This document shows positions 8,336 through 16,283 of a stretch of DNA of 34,629 nucleotides, in pieces (positions within the stretch are counted from its first letter, which is position 1; every line of letters begins with the position of its first letter). The translations under genes and the position numbers were made by a program. The stretch covers positions 1 to 34,629 of the forward strand of contig JABWBO010000036.1 of assembly GCA_013360465.1 (NCBI GenBank), given 5' to 3'. Under the pieces are notes generated by a model. That model had not been told where the DNA came from and made no database searches. It saw nothing but the letters and a program-made list of their open reading frames with translations. The stretch is from Anaerolineae bacterium. GTDB lineage: Bacteria; Chloroflexota; Anaerolineae; Aggregatilineales; Phototrophicaceae.

Positions 8336-9289
8336 TCAGTCTGCCGCCGCCGGCTGCACCGCCGCCGCTTCTGCCGCGAGAGTCGCCTCTTCCGCGATGA
8401 TCTGCTCGGACACCAGCACCCGCTTGAAAGCGGCAATCGCCACTTCGATCATCGTCAGGTCCGGCTGGCGCGTCGTCAGGTGTTGCAGCGCCAGGTTGGG
8501 GATGATGATCGCCCGGATGATCGGGCTGTCCATATGGCGCGCCGTGAAGCGGATGAACTCGTAGGCGATCCCGGCGATCACCGGCACGAGCAGGATGCGC
8601 GAGATCACCAGCCAGATGAATTCCGGGCGACCGAAGACCGAAAACACCAGCACGCTGACGAACACCACCGTCAGCAGAAACGCCGTGCCGCAGCGGGGGT
8701 GTTCAATCGGATAGCGCTGCACCACTTCCGGGGTCAGCTCGGCGCCTGCCTCGTAGGCGTTGATGGTCTTGTGTTCCGCGCCGTGATAGCCGAACAGCCG
8801 CTTAACGTCCTTCATCCGCCCGATCAGCCAGATATAGCCGACGACGATCAGCAGTCGGACCACGCCTTCCAGCAGGTTGACCAGAAACGACGTATGTTCC
8901 AGCCCGAAGAGCGATTCCAACCCCGAAGCGGCTGCCGTAGGGATGACGAAGAACAGCCCGACGCTCAGCAGCAGTGAGACAGCCAGCGTTCCGTAGCCCA
9001 GGGGCCCATTGAAGCTGACGTTCTCCTCTTCGCCCAGGGCGACATCCGCCGACCACATGAGCGCCCGCGTACCCAAGCCCAGCGCGTCCCACAAGCCTAC
9101 GATGCCGCGCACGAACGGCGTCCTGGCGATCCAGCCCCGATAAACCGTCGCGTTGATCGGCTGCTCATGGATGACGATCTCCCCTTTGGGGTTGCGCACC
9201 GCGACGGCGAACTTGTGCGCGCCGCGCATCATGACGCCTTCGATGACGGCTTGCCCGCCGTAGGAAAACTGCTTCGGTGTGCTGCTCAT
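8336..9289 (-). CDS. yqhQ: DUF1385 family membrane protein (YqhQ-like)
   Basis: The 317-aa product has the DUF1385 signature GGQAVIEGVMMRG (11-23), then an EQPI segment and several hydrophobic helices, and the conserved FGYHGAEHKTINAYEAG stretch with its two histidines. Another family block is EHPRCGTAFLLTV. B. subtilis YqhQ is of similar length; its biochemical role is not established, and the conserved His residues suggest a metal site. The start at 9289 is where homology begins; only a weak GAGAAG-type site precedes it. The C-terminus is an Ala-rich tail. It is divergent from the small gene at 9433. Confidence 0.88.
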   Translation of the reverse strand: MSSTPKQFSYGGQAVIEGVMMRGAHKFAVAVRNPKGEIVIHEQPINATVYRGWIARTPFVRGIVGLWDALGLGTRALMWSADVALGEEENVSFNGPLGYGTLAVSLLLSVGLFFVIPTAAASGLESLFGLEHTSFLVNLLEGVVRLLIVVGYIWLIGRMKDVKRLFGYHGAEHKTINAYEAGAELTPEVVQRYPIEHPRCGTAFLLTVVFVSVLVFSVFGRPEFIWLVISRILLVPVIAGIAYEFIRFTARHMDSPIIRAIIIPNLALQHLTTRQPDLTMIEVAIAAFKRVLVSEQIIAEEATLAAEAAAVQPAAAD

Positions 9290-9322
9290 CCGCTTCTCTT
9301 CTTTCTGTACCGTATGCCGCCT

Positions 9323-9328
9323 AGTATA
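9323..9328 (-). promoter_or_regulatory. Candidate -10 element for the DUF1385 gene
   Basis: TATACT on the minus strand (5 of 6 matches to TATAAT) lies 34 nt upstream of the chosen start. The hexamer 17 nt further upstream is TTATAA, a poor -35. Divergent from the strong promoter at 9373-9401. Confidence 0.35.
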
Positions 9329-9372
9329 GTACCGTTTTGCCCAGTTTATAAGGAACGTTCCCCGCGCTCCGG

Positions 9373-9401
9373 TTGACATTAGAACGCCCGTGCTGTATCA
9401 T
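9373..9401 (+). promoter_or_regulatory. Strong sigma70-type promoter of the small gene at 9433
   Basis: A perfect -35 TTGACA (9373-9378) is followed after exactly 17 nt by -10 TATCAT (9396-9401; 5 of 6). Transcription should start near 9408, giving a 25-nt leader with a perfect AGGAGG ribosome site. This is the best consensus promoter in the window. Confidence 0.75.
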
Positions 9402-9432
9402 GATGCTATCTGTTGATACCAGGAGGCGTGTC

Positions 9433-9714
9433 ATGTCCAGCCGGATTCTCACCCTACACCCTCAGGGCAAGCAGGGCGTCAGCATCGACCTTGCCAAGTA
9501 CAATCAGGTTGCCGATACGCTGCGCGAAGTACTCTTCGACCGCGAACTCACCTTCGGCGAACTGCGCTCCGAGATCGAGTCGCGCCTCAACGGACGATTC
9601 GACGGGTCGATCGGCTGGTATACCACGACGATCAAGCTCGACCTGGAAGCGCGCGGCGAGATCGAACGCTTCGGAAAAAGCCCACAGCGCCTGCGCATCG
9701 TCAGTCAAAACTGA
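9433..9714 (+). CDS. Small conserved protein, winged-helix-like (resembles DUF6958)
   Basis: The 93-aa product runs from a LHPQGKQGVSIDLAKY segment through LTFGELRSEIESRL to FDGSIGWYTTTIKLDLEARG and a closing PQRLRIV. Helix-helix-helix followed by a strand-like end suggests a small winged helix. It resembles from memory the DUF6958 pattern, whose function is unknown; this should be checked. The start at 9433 is firm: AGGAGG (9421-9426) is 6 nt upstream, under a near-consensus promoter. Its last 14 nt overlap the end of the convergent gene at 9701. Confidence 0.75.
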   Translation: MSSRILTLHPQGKQGVSIDLAKYNQVADTLREVLFDRELTFGELRSEIESRLNGRFDGSIGWYTTTIKLDLEARGEIERFGKSPQRLRIVSQN

Positions 9715-11131
9715 GCGGCTCCAGGACGCCGCCGCGCGCTGCAAAGACTCCCTCTGCTGACTCGCCAAGGGTCAGAATCGCCGGCTGCCCGCCGACAGCG
9801 CACCCATCGACAGCATTACAGACCGCACCGCTCAGCGCCAGTGTATGCCTGCCGTTGAACGGACGCACGGGTACTGCCGCGCCGGCGGCGTCGATCAGGT
9901 CGCCGTTCGCCGCACTCTGAACCATCACCTCCGCCGGCTCAGCGGTGCGCGCCCACAGGACCAGCGATTCCCGACCATCGGCATGGCGCAGCCGCACGAC
10001 ATCGACCGCCGTTGTCTGCGCCAGCGCCGCGTCGGTCACGTCAGCGAACCCCCCGGCGACCATTCGCCAGGTCTCGTAGGCAGGACGGCGGCTCTCATCG
10101 GCGCGGATCAAGCCGAAGGACTCCGCCCCCGGCGGCAGAAAGGAGTCGAAGAGTTTGTAAGCGGCGATGCGCTCCGCCCCAGCAGCGAGACCCAGCGCCG
10201 CTGCCTGGACCAGAAACGCGCTCTGCTGTTCCAGCGTGATCTGCCAGGTAGGGCGCTCGACACGCCACGCCGGATCGAGGTTGGGCGAGGCGTTGGTCTC
10301 GACGATCCACAGCGCCTTGTCGCCGAAGCCGTAGCGTTCCAGCGCCTCCTGGTTGGCGCGGGTGATGTCGTAAACCGTGTCCGTTCGAAAATAGACATGG
10401 ACCGTCAGGGCGTCGAAGTAATCGCCGTGCGCGGCGGCTTCCGGGTCGGCGGCGATACGTTCGAGCAGGCGGTCCACGTAGAGCCGCCGGTCATGGTTGA
10501 CATCGTGCCAGTAGGTCGTGCCGGCGATGTGTATTTTCGCCTGTGGGTTGCCCTGACGCGCCGCGATGGAGGCGACTCTGAGCAGCTGAAAGTAATCGTC
10601 CAGACTCCCGGCGAAGATGAAGCCGTAAGTCCCGGCGGGAATATCCGGCTCGTTCCAGATGATGAACCGACTCACCCCGCGCTCGGCATAGTAGGCGGCA
10701 GCCCGGCGCATGAAATTCGCCCACAGGTTGCCCGGATCATCGACCGGCAGGTACAGCCCGCGAGGGACCCCGGCATTGGGCGGACCCTCCGTCGCCCAGG
10801 CAGGCGTGTGCTTGACGACGGCGACCACCTCTCGCCCGCAGTCGCGCGCCGCCGCCAGCCAGCGGTCATCGACGTTGAGTGTGTTCCAGTCGTCGGAAGA
10901 TGTGGGCTGATGCTGCGCCCAGTCGAAGATGATGCGTTCCCACCCCACGCCCAACGCGCAGGCGTCCTCTGGCAGCCAGAACGCCTCGACCACGCCGAAG
11001 CGGTTGAAGTCGGGTTCGGAGTCGTCCTGCGCCCCTGCGCCGAACGCCGCCAGCAGCGCCGCCAGCGCCGCTATGACGAAGCGCGCCGCACGTCCACGAG
11101 GTTGAGCTGCGGCGTCCGCTGACCGTTCCAC
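9701..11131 (-). CDS. Secreted glycoside-hydrolase-like protein (clan GH-A type barrel)
   Basis: This 476-aa protein has a signal peptide (basic start, hydrophobic core about 17-32, then GAGAQ) and a TIM-barrel body. WNEPD (159-163) gives a candidate acid/base E161, and IVETNA gives a candidate nucleophile E278, the pair expected of GH39- or GH5-like retaining enzymes. A beta-rich C-terminal domain follows. The substrate cannot be read from sequence. The start is a GTG at 11131 with GGAG (11140-11143) 8 nt upstream; no later in-frame start keeps the signal peptide. It therefore overlaps recJ by 61 nt, implying co-transcription with that unrelated gene. It ends by overlapping the convergent gene by 14 nt. 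Confidence 0.75.
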   Translation of the reverse strand: MERSADAAAQPRGRAARFVIAALAALLAAFGAGAQDDSEPDFNRFGVVEAFWLPEDACALGVGWERIIFDWAQHQPTSSDDWNTLNVDDRWLAAARDCGREVVAVVKHTPAWATEGPPNAGVPRGLYLPVDDPGNLWANFMRRAAAYYAERGVSRFIIWNEPDIPAGTYGFIFAGSLDDYFQLLRVASIAARQGNPQAKIHIAGTTYWHDVNHDRRLYVDRLLERIAADPEAAAHGDYFDALTVHVYFRTDTVYDITRANQEALERYGFGDKALWIVETNASPNLDPAWRVERPTWQITLEQQSAFLVQAAALGLAAGAERIAAYKLFDSFLPPGAESFGLIRADESRRPAYETWRMVAGGFADVTDAALAQTTAVDVVRLRHADGRESLVLWARTAEPAEVMVQSAANGDLIDAAGAAVPVRPFNGRHTLALSGAVCNAVDGCAVGGQPAILTLGESAEGVFAARGGVLEPLSFD

Positions 11132-12840
11132 TCGTTGATCTCCAGTTGATAGACGACATCGACCCGCGCCGCGTCGTTCGGGTAAGCCTCCGACAGATGA
11201 AAGCCGATGGCGTCGACCGGCGGCAAACCATTGCGCCCCAGCTTCAGACGGACGTGCCGCTCGTCCTTGCCGACCAACCGGTGTTCCAGCACGCGCAGCC
11301 CGCGCGTCACGAAGGTGGGCGGCGGATTGCTGTGCCCGGTCGGGTCGAGCCGCTGAAGCTCGACCGCCAGTTCCAGCGCGATGGCGCGGGCGTCCAGCTC
11401 CATGTCGATGTCAATGGTCGGCGCGAGTTCCTGCGCATCGAGTGCCTGTCGAGCGAGCGCCATCAGGCGTTCGCGCAGCGCCGGGATATTCTGGTTGACG
11501 ACGGTGAAACCCGCCGCCTGGGCGTGTCCGCCGTGCCGCACCAGCAGATCGGCGCACTGGTCGAGCGCACTGGTGATATCGAAGCCGGGGATGCTGCGGC
11601 AGGAGGCGCGGCTCTCGGTCTCCCCCTGCTCCAGGATGATCGCCGGGCGGTAGAACTCCTCGACCAGCCGCCCCGCCACCAGCCCGACGATGCCCGGCTT
11701 GAAGCTGGGATCGCCGGCAAAGATCAGCGGCTCGTCTTCGGCGTTGAGCAGCTGGCTGCGAATCATCTCCTGCGCCTGTCGGGTCAATTCCTGCCGCTGA
11801 AGGTTCAAGTTTTGCAGCTGAAGCGCCAGATCGGCGGCGCGGGTGTCATCGCGTGTGACCAGCAGCTCGTAAGCGATCATGGCGCTGTCCAGCCGGCCGG
11901 CGGCATTGATGCGCGGTCCGATGGCGAAGCCGATGCTGGAGGCGTTGATGCTGCCCGGCTTCAGCCCGGCGACTTCGGCGAGCGCTCGCAGCCCTGGGCG
12001 TTTGGTCTGGTTCAGCATCGCCAGCCCGCGTTTGACCAGCGCTCGATTCTCCAGGCGGTTGAGCGGAGCCAGGTCGGCGACCGTGCCTATCGCCACCAGA
12101 TCGAGCAGGTCCTCCGCTGTCAGCGGCGCCTGCGATTCCGATCCACCGCGCCCGGTCTGTATCCCGGCGATGGTCAGCAGCGCCTCCGCCAGACGAAACG
12201 CCACGCCGACGCCCGCCAGCATATCCTCGGTGTAAGCTACATCGCCCAGTTTTGGGTTGATCACGGCGTAAGCGTCGGGGATGTCCGGTCCGATGGTGTG
12301 ATGGTCGGTGACGATGATGTCTAAGCCGGCAGCCTTGCCATCCTCGACTTCGACCGAGGAGCGAATGCCGCAGTCCACCGTGATGACCAGCTTCACCCCC
12401 TGGCGCGCCAGCCGGATCAGGGCGTCGCTGTTCAGCCCATAGCCTTCATCAACGCGGTGCGGGATGTAGGCGACGGCATTCGCGCCCAGCGAGCGCAGCG
12501 TTTGCATCAGCAGCGCCGTCGAAGTCACGCCGTCGGCGTCGAAATCACCATAGACGGCGATCAGCTCGCGCGCCTTGATCGCCTGACGGATGCGCGACAG
12601 GGCGCGGTCGATGCTCAGCCGCTTGCCGCGAAAGCCGAGGACACCGCCTGCCGCCGGGTCATCCGCCTGCAAGAAACGCGCAGCGACCGCCTCGTCGGTC
12701 AGACCGCGATTGTAGAGGGTCTGCGCCAGCACAGCGCTCATCGCGCGGTAACGCGCCAGAAGATCAGGAGGGGCGGCAGGCGCTGTCTGCCAACGTTTCA
12801 GTCCGGGCATAGCAATGCGGTGTGCTAAAATCCTGCTCAT
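11071..12840 (-). CDS. recJ: Single-stranded-DNA-specific exonuclease RecJ (first copy)
   Basis: RecJ digests single-stranded DNA 5' to 3' in recombination, mismatch repair and base-excision repair. The 589-aa protein shows the DHH motif I YGDFDADGVTST (D99, D101, D103), VDCGIR, the TDHH motif (D179, H180, H181), APRINAAGRLD-like INAAGRLDSA, and the DHHA1 motif GGHAQAAG. It ends with an OB-type domain, giving the usual core length. No Shine-Dalgarno precedes the ATG at 12840 or the second ATG at 12810, so the start is uncertain. It is divergent from fmt and is followed by the glycoside-hydrolase-like gene. A second, longer RecJ lies at 32531. Confidence 0.92.
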   Translation of the reverse strand: MSRILAHRIAMPGLKRWQTAPAAPPDLLARYRAMSAVLAQTLYNRGLTDEAVAARFLQADDPAAGGVLGFRGKRLSIDRALSRIRQAIKARELIAVYGDFDADGVTSTALLMQTLRSLGANAVAYIPHRVDEGYGLNSDALIRLARQGVKLVITVDCGIRSSVEVEDGKAAGLDIIVTDHHTIGPDIPDAYAVINPKLGDVAYTEDMLAGVGVAFRLAEALLTIAGIQTGRGGSESQAPLTAEDLLDLVAIGTVADLAPLNRLENRALVKRGLAMLNQTKRPGLRALAEVAGLKPGSINASSIGFAIGPRINAAGRLDSAMIAYELLVTRDDTRAADLALQLQNLNLQRQELTRQAQEMIRSQLLNAEDEPLIFAGDPSFKPGIVGLVAGRLVEEFYRPAIILEQGETESRASCRSIPGFDITSALDQCADLLVRHGGHAQAAGFTVVNQNIPALRERLMALARQALDAQELAPTIDIDMELDARAIALELAVELQRLDPTGHSNPPPTFVTRGLRVLEHRLVGKDERHVRLKLGRNGLPPVDAIGFHLSEAYPNDAARVDVVYQLEINEWNGQRTPQLNLVDVRRASS

Positions 12841-12891
12841 CGGCAGCGGATACGTGGACCTATTCTAACCTGTCAGAGGTCTTTCACGCAT

Positions 12892-13809
12892 ATGGCAAAA
12901 ATCGTCTTTATGGGGACGCCTGATTTCGCCGTCCCAACGCTTCAGGCATTGATCCGCCATCACGCGGTCGTGGGCGTCGTAACCCAACCCGACCGTCCCG
13001 CCGGGCGCGGGCGCGAGGTGCAGATGTCGCCGGCCAAACAGATCGCGCTGAGCGCCGGCATACCCGTCTTTCAGCCGGAAAAGATTCGCCGACCGGATGC
13101 CATCGCCGAGCTGCGCCGCTGGGATGCCGATCTCTACGTGGTCGCCGCCTTCGGGCAAATCCTGCCGCAGTCGGTGCTGGATATTCCGACATACGGGTCG
13201 ATCAATGTTCACGCCTCGCTTCTGCCCCGCTGGCGCGGCGCTGCCCCCATCCAGGCGGCGATTCGTGCCGGCGACGCCGAGACCGGTGTGACGATCATGC
13301 GTATGGACGCCGGACTGGATACCGGACCGATGCTGACGAACCGGGCAATTCGCATCGCCCCGGACGAAACCGGGCAGTCGCTTCATGACCGGCTGGCGAT
13401 TCTCGGCGCGGATCTGCTGATCGAGACGCTGCCGGGCTACTTCGACGGCACGATCCAGCCGCAGCCGCAGCCCGATCAGGGCGTGACCTTCGCGCCGCGC
13501 ATCGAAAAGGAAGAAGGGCGCATCGACTGGCAGCAGCCCGCCCTCGTCATCGAACGGATGCTGCGAGCCTTCACCCCCTGGCCCGGCGCATTCACCACGT
13601 GGGATGGGCAGATGCTCAAGGTGCTGGCGGGCGCAGCGGTCGAGGGCAGCGCAGCACCGGGTCTGGTCGCCGCACGCGGGGGACGCATCATCGTCGGGAC
13701 CGGCGAGGGGTGTTTCGCCCTGCGTGCCGTCCAGCTTGCCGGGCGCAAAGCCGCCGAGATCGACGAATTCCTGCGCGGTCATCCCCAGTTCGCCGGCGCG
13801 CAGCTGTGA
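12892..13809 (+). CDS. fmt: Methionyl-tRNA formyltransferase
   Basis: Fmt formylates the initiator Met-tRNA using 10-formyl-tetrahydrofolate. The N-terminal Rossmann domain begins KIVFMGTPDFAVPTL and carries the catalytic N105, H107 and D143 in the NVHASLLPRWRGAAP and MDAGLDTGPML motifs. The C-terminal OB-like domain binds tRNA. The length of 305 aa is typical. AGAGG (12875-12879) is 12 nt before the ATG, rather distant. It overlaps sua5 as GTGA, so the two genes are probably coupled. Confidence 0.96.
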   Translation: MAKIVFMGTPDFAVPTLQALIRHHAVVGVVTQPDRPAGRGREVQMSPAKQIALSAGIPVFQPEKIRRPDAIAELRRWDADLYVVAAFGQILPQSVLDIPTYGSINVHASLLPRWRGAAPIQAAIRAGDAETGVTIMRMDAGLDTGPMLTNRAIRIAPDETGQSLHDRLAILGADLLIETLPGYFDGTIQPQPQPDQGVTFAPRIEKEEGRIDWQQPALVIERMLRAFTPWPGAFTTWDGQMLKVLAGAAVEGSAAPGLVAARGGRIIVGTGEGCFALRAVQLAGRKAAEIDEFLRGHPQFAGAQL

Positions 13810-14834
13810 TCACCCCCGTCCTGCCCGCATCACCGGAATCTATCCGCCGCGCTGCCGCGATCATCCGGGGCGGCGGGCTGGTCGCCTTCCCGACGGAGAC
13901 GGTTTATGGTCTCGGCGCCAACGCCACCGACGCCGAAGCGGTGGCGCGCATCTTCGCCGCCAAGGACCGCCCGCTCACCGACCCGGTGATCGTCCACATC
14001 GCCGAAGCCGCCGACCTGGACGGCGTAGCGCGCGATCTGCCTCCGGCGGCGCACACGCTGACGGCGGCGTTCATGCCCGGCGCGCTGACCCTTATCCTGC
14101 GGCGCGCGCCACGCATCCCGGCGGTGGTCGCCGCCGGAGGCGACACGGTCGCGGTGCGCATACCTTCGCACCCCGTCGCCCAGGCGTTGATCCGCGAGTC
14201 CGGCGTGCCCATCGCCGCGCCGAGCGCCAACACCTTCAGCCGCCCCAGTGCGACCACCGCCGCCCACGTCCTGGAAGACCTTGACGGGCGCATCGACCTG
14301 ATCCTCGACGGCAACGCGGCGACCATCGGCGTCGAATCGACCATCCTCGACCTGACCGTCGCCCCGCCGACGATCCTGCGCCCCGGCGGCATCCCAGTCG
14401 AAGCGATTCGCGCCCTTCTGCCCAACGTTCAGGTCGCCACCCGCTACCTCGGCGTCGAAACCGCCGCCGCCGCGCCGGGGCAGATGCTCAGGCATTACGC
14501 ACCGCGCGCGGCGCTCACTCTCTACACCGGCGCTGATGACGACGCCACCCTCGCCCGGATGCGCGCCGACATCGCCGCCGCTCAGGCGGCGGGTCGGCGG
14601 GTCGGCATCCTGGTCAGCGACGATGCTGCGCATCTGACAGCAGCGCTGACGGCGGATCTCGGCACGGCGCTGGAGGTCGTCAGCGCCCGTCTGTTCGCTG
14701 CGCTGCGCGACCTGGATGCTCAGGGCGTCGATCTTATCTTCGTTCGCTGGACCCGGCGCGAAGGGTTGGGCGCGGCGATCTGGGACCGGCTGGTGCGGGC
14801 GTCGAACGGGCGCGTGATCGTCGTGCAGCCTTAA
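13806..14834 (+). CDS. sua5: L-threonylcarbamoyladenylate synthase, full-length Sua5
   Basis: The enzyme makes threonylcarbamoyl-AMP from threonine, bicarbonate and ATP, the first step of tRNA t6A37 formation. The YrdC domain (about 1-200) shows GGLVAFPTETVYGLGANA, KDRPLTDPVIVH, the SANTFSRPSATTA region and GVESTILDL. A C-terminal Sua5 domain follows (about 225-342) and ends in GLGAAIWDRL, so this is the long Sua5 type and not the single-domain TsaC. The start is a GTG at 13806 overlapping the fmt stop by 4 nt; longer readings in the same frame run antisense-like through fmt and lack homology. Confidence 0.9.
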   Translation: MITPVLPASPESIRRAAAIIRGGGLVAFPTETVYGLGANATDAEAVARIFAAKDRPLTDPVIVHIAEAADLDGVARDLPPAAHTLTAAFMPGALTLILRRAPRIPAVVAAGGDTVAVRIPSHPVAQALIRESGVPIAAPSANTFSRPSATTAAHVLEDLDGRIDLILDGNAATIGVESTILDLTVAPPTILRPGGIPVEAIRALLPNVQVATRYLGVETAAAAPGQMLRHYAPRAALTLYTGADDDATLARMRADIAAAQAAGRRVGILVSDDAAHLTAALTADLGTALEVVSARLFAALRDLDAQGVDLIFVRWTRREGLGAAIWDRLVRASNGRVIVVQP

Positions 14835-14863
14835 CATGACCGACCGTCTTTGTGAAAAAAATG

Positions 14864-14872
14864 TGCTACAAT
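14864..14872 (+). promoter_or_regulatory. Extended -10 promoter of the AlbA_2/kinase pair
   Basis: TGCTACAAT (14864-14872) combines an extended -10 TG with TACAAT (5 of 6). No -35 of quality lies 17 nt upstream. The predicted transcript begins near 14879 and contains the start at 14910; an ATG at 14871 overlaps the -10 itself and so is unlikely to be used. Confidence 0.5.
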
Positions 14873-14909
14873 GGGGTCACTTTTGCCGGCGCACCCACGT
14901 TGTAGGCAC

Positions 14910-16283
14910 ATGCTCAATCCGGATTTCTTGAAGAATGGACAGGGTCCTCGGCTGGCATTTCTCGCCAAACCGGAATCGCCGGCGCTCGCCGAGTTTCTGG
15001 TGGCGTTCGCCAATACCGACGGCGGTACTCTGGTCATGGGGCTGGACCCGGACGGCAAACCGGGCGTCAAGCTCGACCCGGAGGCGCTGACCAAGACCCT
15101 GCGCGAAGCCGATGCGCTGTGCAGCCCTTCTGTGGTCACCGGCAACTGGGAGCCCGTCGAGATGGACGATGGGCACATCGTCTACGCGGTGCGCGTCCCG
15201 CGCAGCATCGAGCTGCACGCGCTCACCGACGGGCGTGTGCTGATCCGCGACGGCACGTCCGGGCGTCCGCTGGGCGGGCAGGAGATCCTCAAGCTCGCCA
15301 GCGCCAAAAGCACCGGCGACTATGAGTCCGAGTTCGTCCCCGGCGCGACCAAGGACGATCTCAGCCGCAAGATGATCGACGAGTATCTGGCGAAGCGCGC
15401 CGAGCGCACCAAGCGCCCCTACAACGGCAAGATCGACGATCTGCTGCGCGAGATCGGCGCTATCGACAATGCCGACCGCCCCACCGTCAGCGGAATCCTG
15501 CTGTTCAGCGAATATCCGCAGCACTGGCTGCCGCAGTCGGGCATCGTCTTCGCCAAGTTCGTGGGCAAAACCCCTCGCGGCGAGAACGGACTCGCCGGCT
15601 ATTCCCGGCGGGAAGAGCTGACCGGTCCCCTCCCCCGCCTGATCGAAGCCTGCTGGAACTTGATCTGGAGCGAGATGGCGGTCAGCGCCGTCGTCAAAGG
15701 TCTGGAACGGGAAGAGACCTACGAATATCCTCAGTTCGCCGTCCGCGAAGGCATCGTCAACGCCATCTGCCATCGCGACTACCGCTTGAAGGGACGCCGC
15801 ATCGAGATTCGCATGTACTCCGACCGGCTGGAAGTGATCTCCCCCGGCGGGCTGCCTGGTTTCATCACGGTGGACAACATCGTCGATGAGCATTTCAGCC
15901 GCAACCCGCGCATCGTCAACGGGCTTTTCCAGTGGGGCTATATCGAAGAACTCGGTCTGGGCATCGACCGCATGATGGAAGAGATGGAACAAGCAGGGCA
16001 TCGACCGCCGGCGTTTGACGCCCGCCCCTACAGCTTTTCGGTGACGTTGTACAACAGCCGCGAGAAGCTGGCGACGCCCGACTGGGTGCGCAACACCAAC
16101 CACCGTCAGGCGCGGGCATTACAGTACATCCGCGATCACGGCTCGATTACCAACCGCGAATACCGCACGCTCTGCCAGGGCGTCTCTGCCGAGACGCTGC
16201 GGCTCGATCTGGCGGATATGGTCGAACGCGGCATCCTCCTTAAAGTGGGTTCCAAGAAGGGGACCTACTACATCCTCAAGTGA
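14910..16283 (+). CDS. AlbA_2 (Schlafen-like) DNA-binding/GHKL ATPase regulator
   Basis: The 457-aa protein has an N-terminal AlbA_2 domain with LVAFANTDGGTLVMGLD (30-46), then a GHKL ATPase-like region with the N-box VREGIVNAICHRDY (278-291) and the ISPGGLPG loop (310-317), and a GYIEELGLGIDRM segment. The last 50 residues look like a winged helix (ITNREYRTLCQGVSAETLRL). This domain order is typical of putative transcriptional regulators once annotated as RecG-like; their ligands and targets are mostly unknown. The ATG at 14910 is used because the earlier ATG at 14871 lies in the promoter. It overlaps the next gene, a histidine kinase, by 1 nt. Confidence 0.8.
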   Translation: MLNPDFLKNGQGPRLAFLAKPESPALAEFLVAFANTDGGTLVMGLDPDGKPGVKLDPEALTKTLREADALCSPSVVTGNWEPVEMDDGHIVYAVRVPRSIELHALTDGRVLIRDGTSGRPLGGQEILKLASAKSTGDYESEFVPGATKDDLSRKMIDEYLAKRAERTKRPYNGKIDDLLREIGAIDNADRPTVSGILLFSEYPQHWLPQSGIVFAKFVGKTPRGENGLAGYSRREELTGPLPRLIEACWNLIWSEMAVSAVVKGLEREETYEYPQFAVREGIVNAICHRDYRLKGRRIEIRMYSDRLEVISPGGLPGFITVDNIVDEHFSRNPRIVNGLFQWGYIEELGLGIDRMMEEMEQAGHRPPAFDARPYSFSVTLYNSREKLATPDWVRNTNHRQARALQYIRDHGSITNREYRTLCQGVSAETLRLDLADMVERGILLKVGSKKGTYYILK

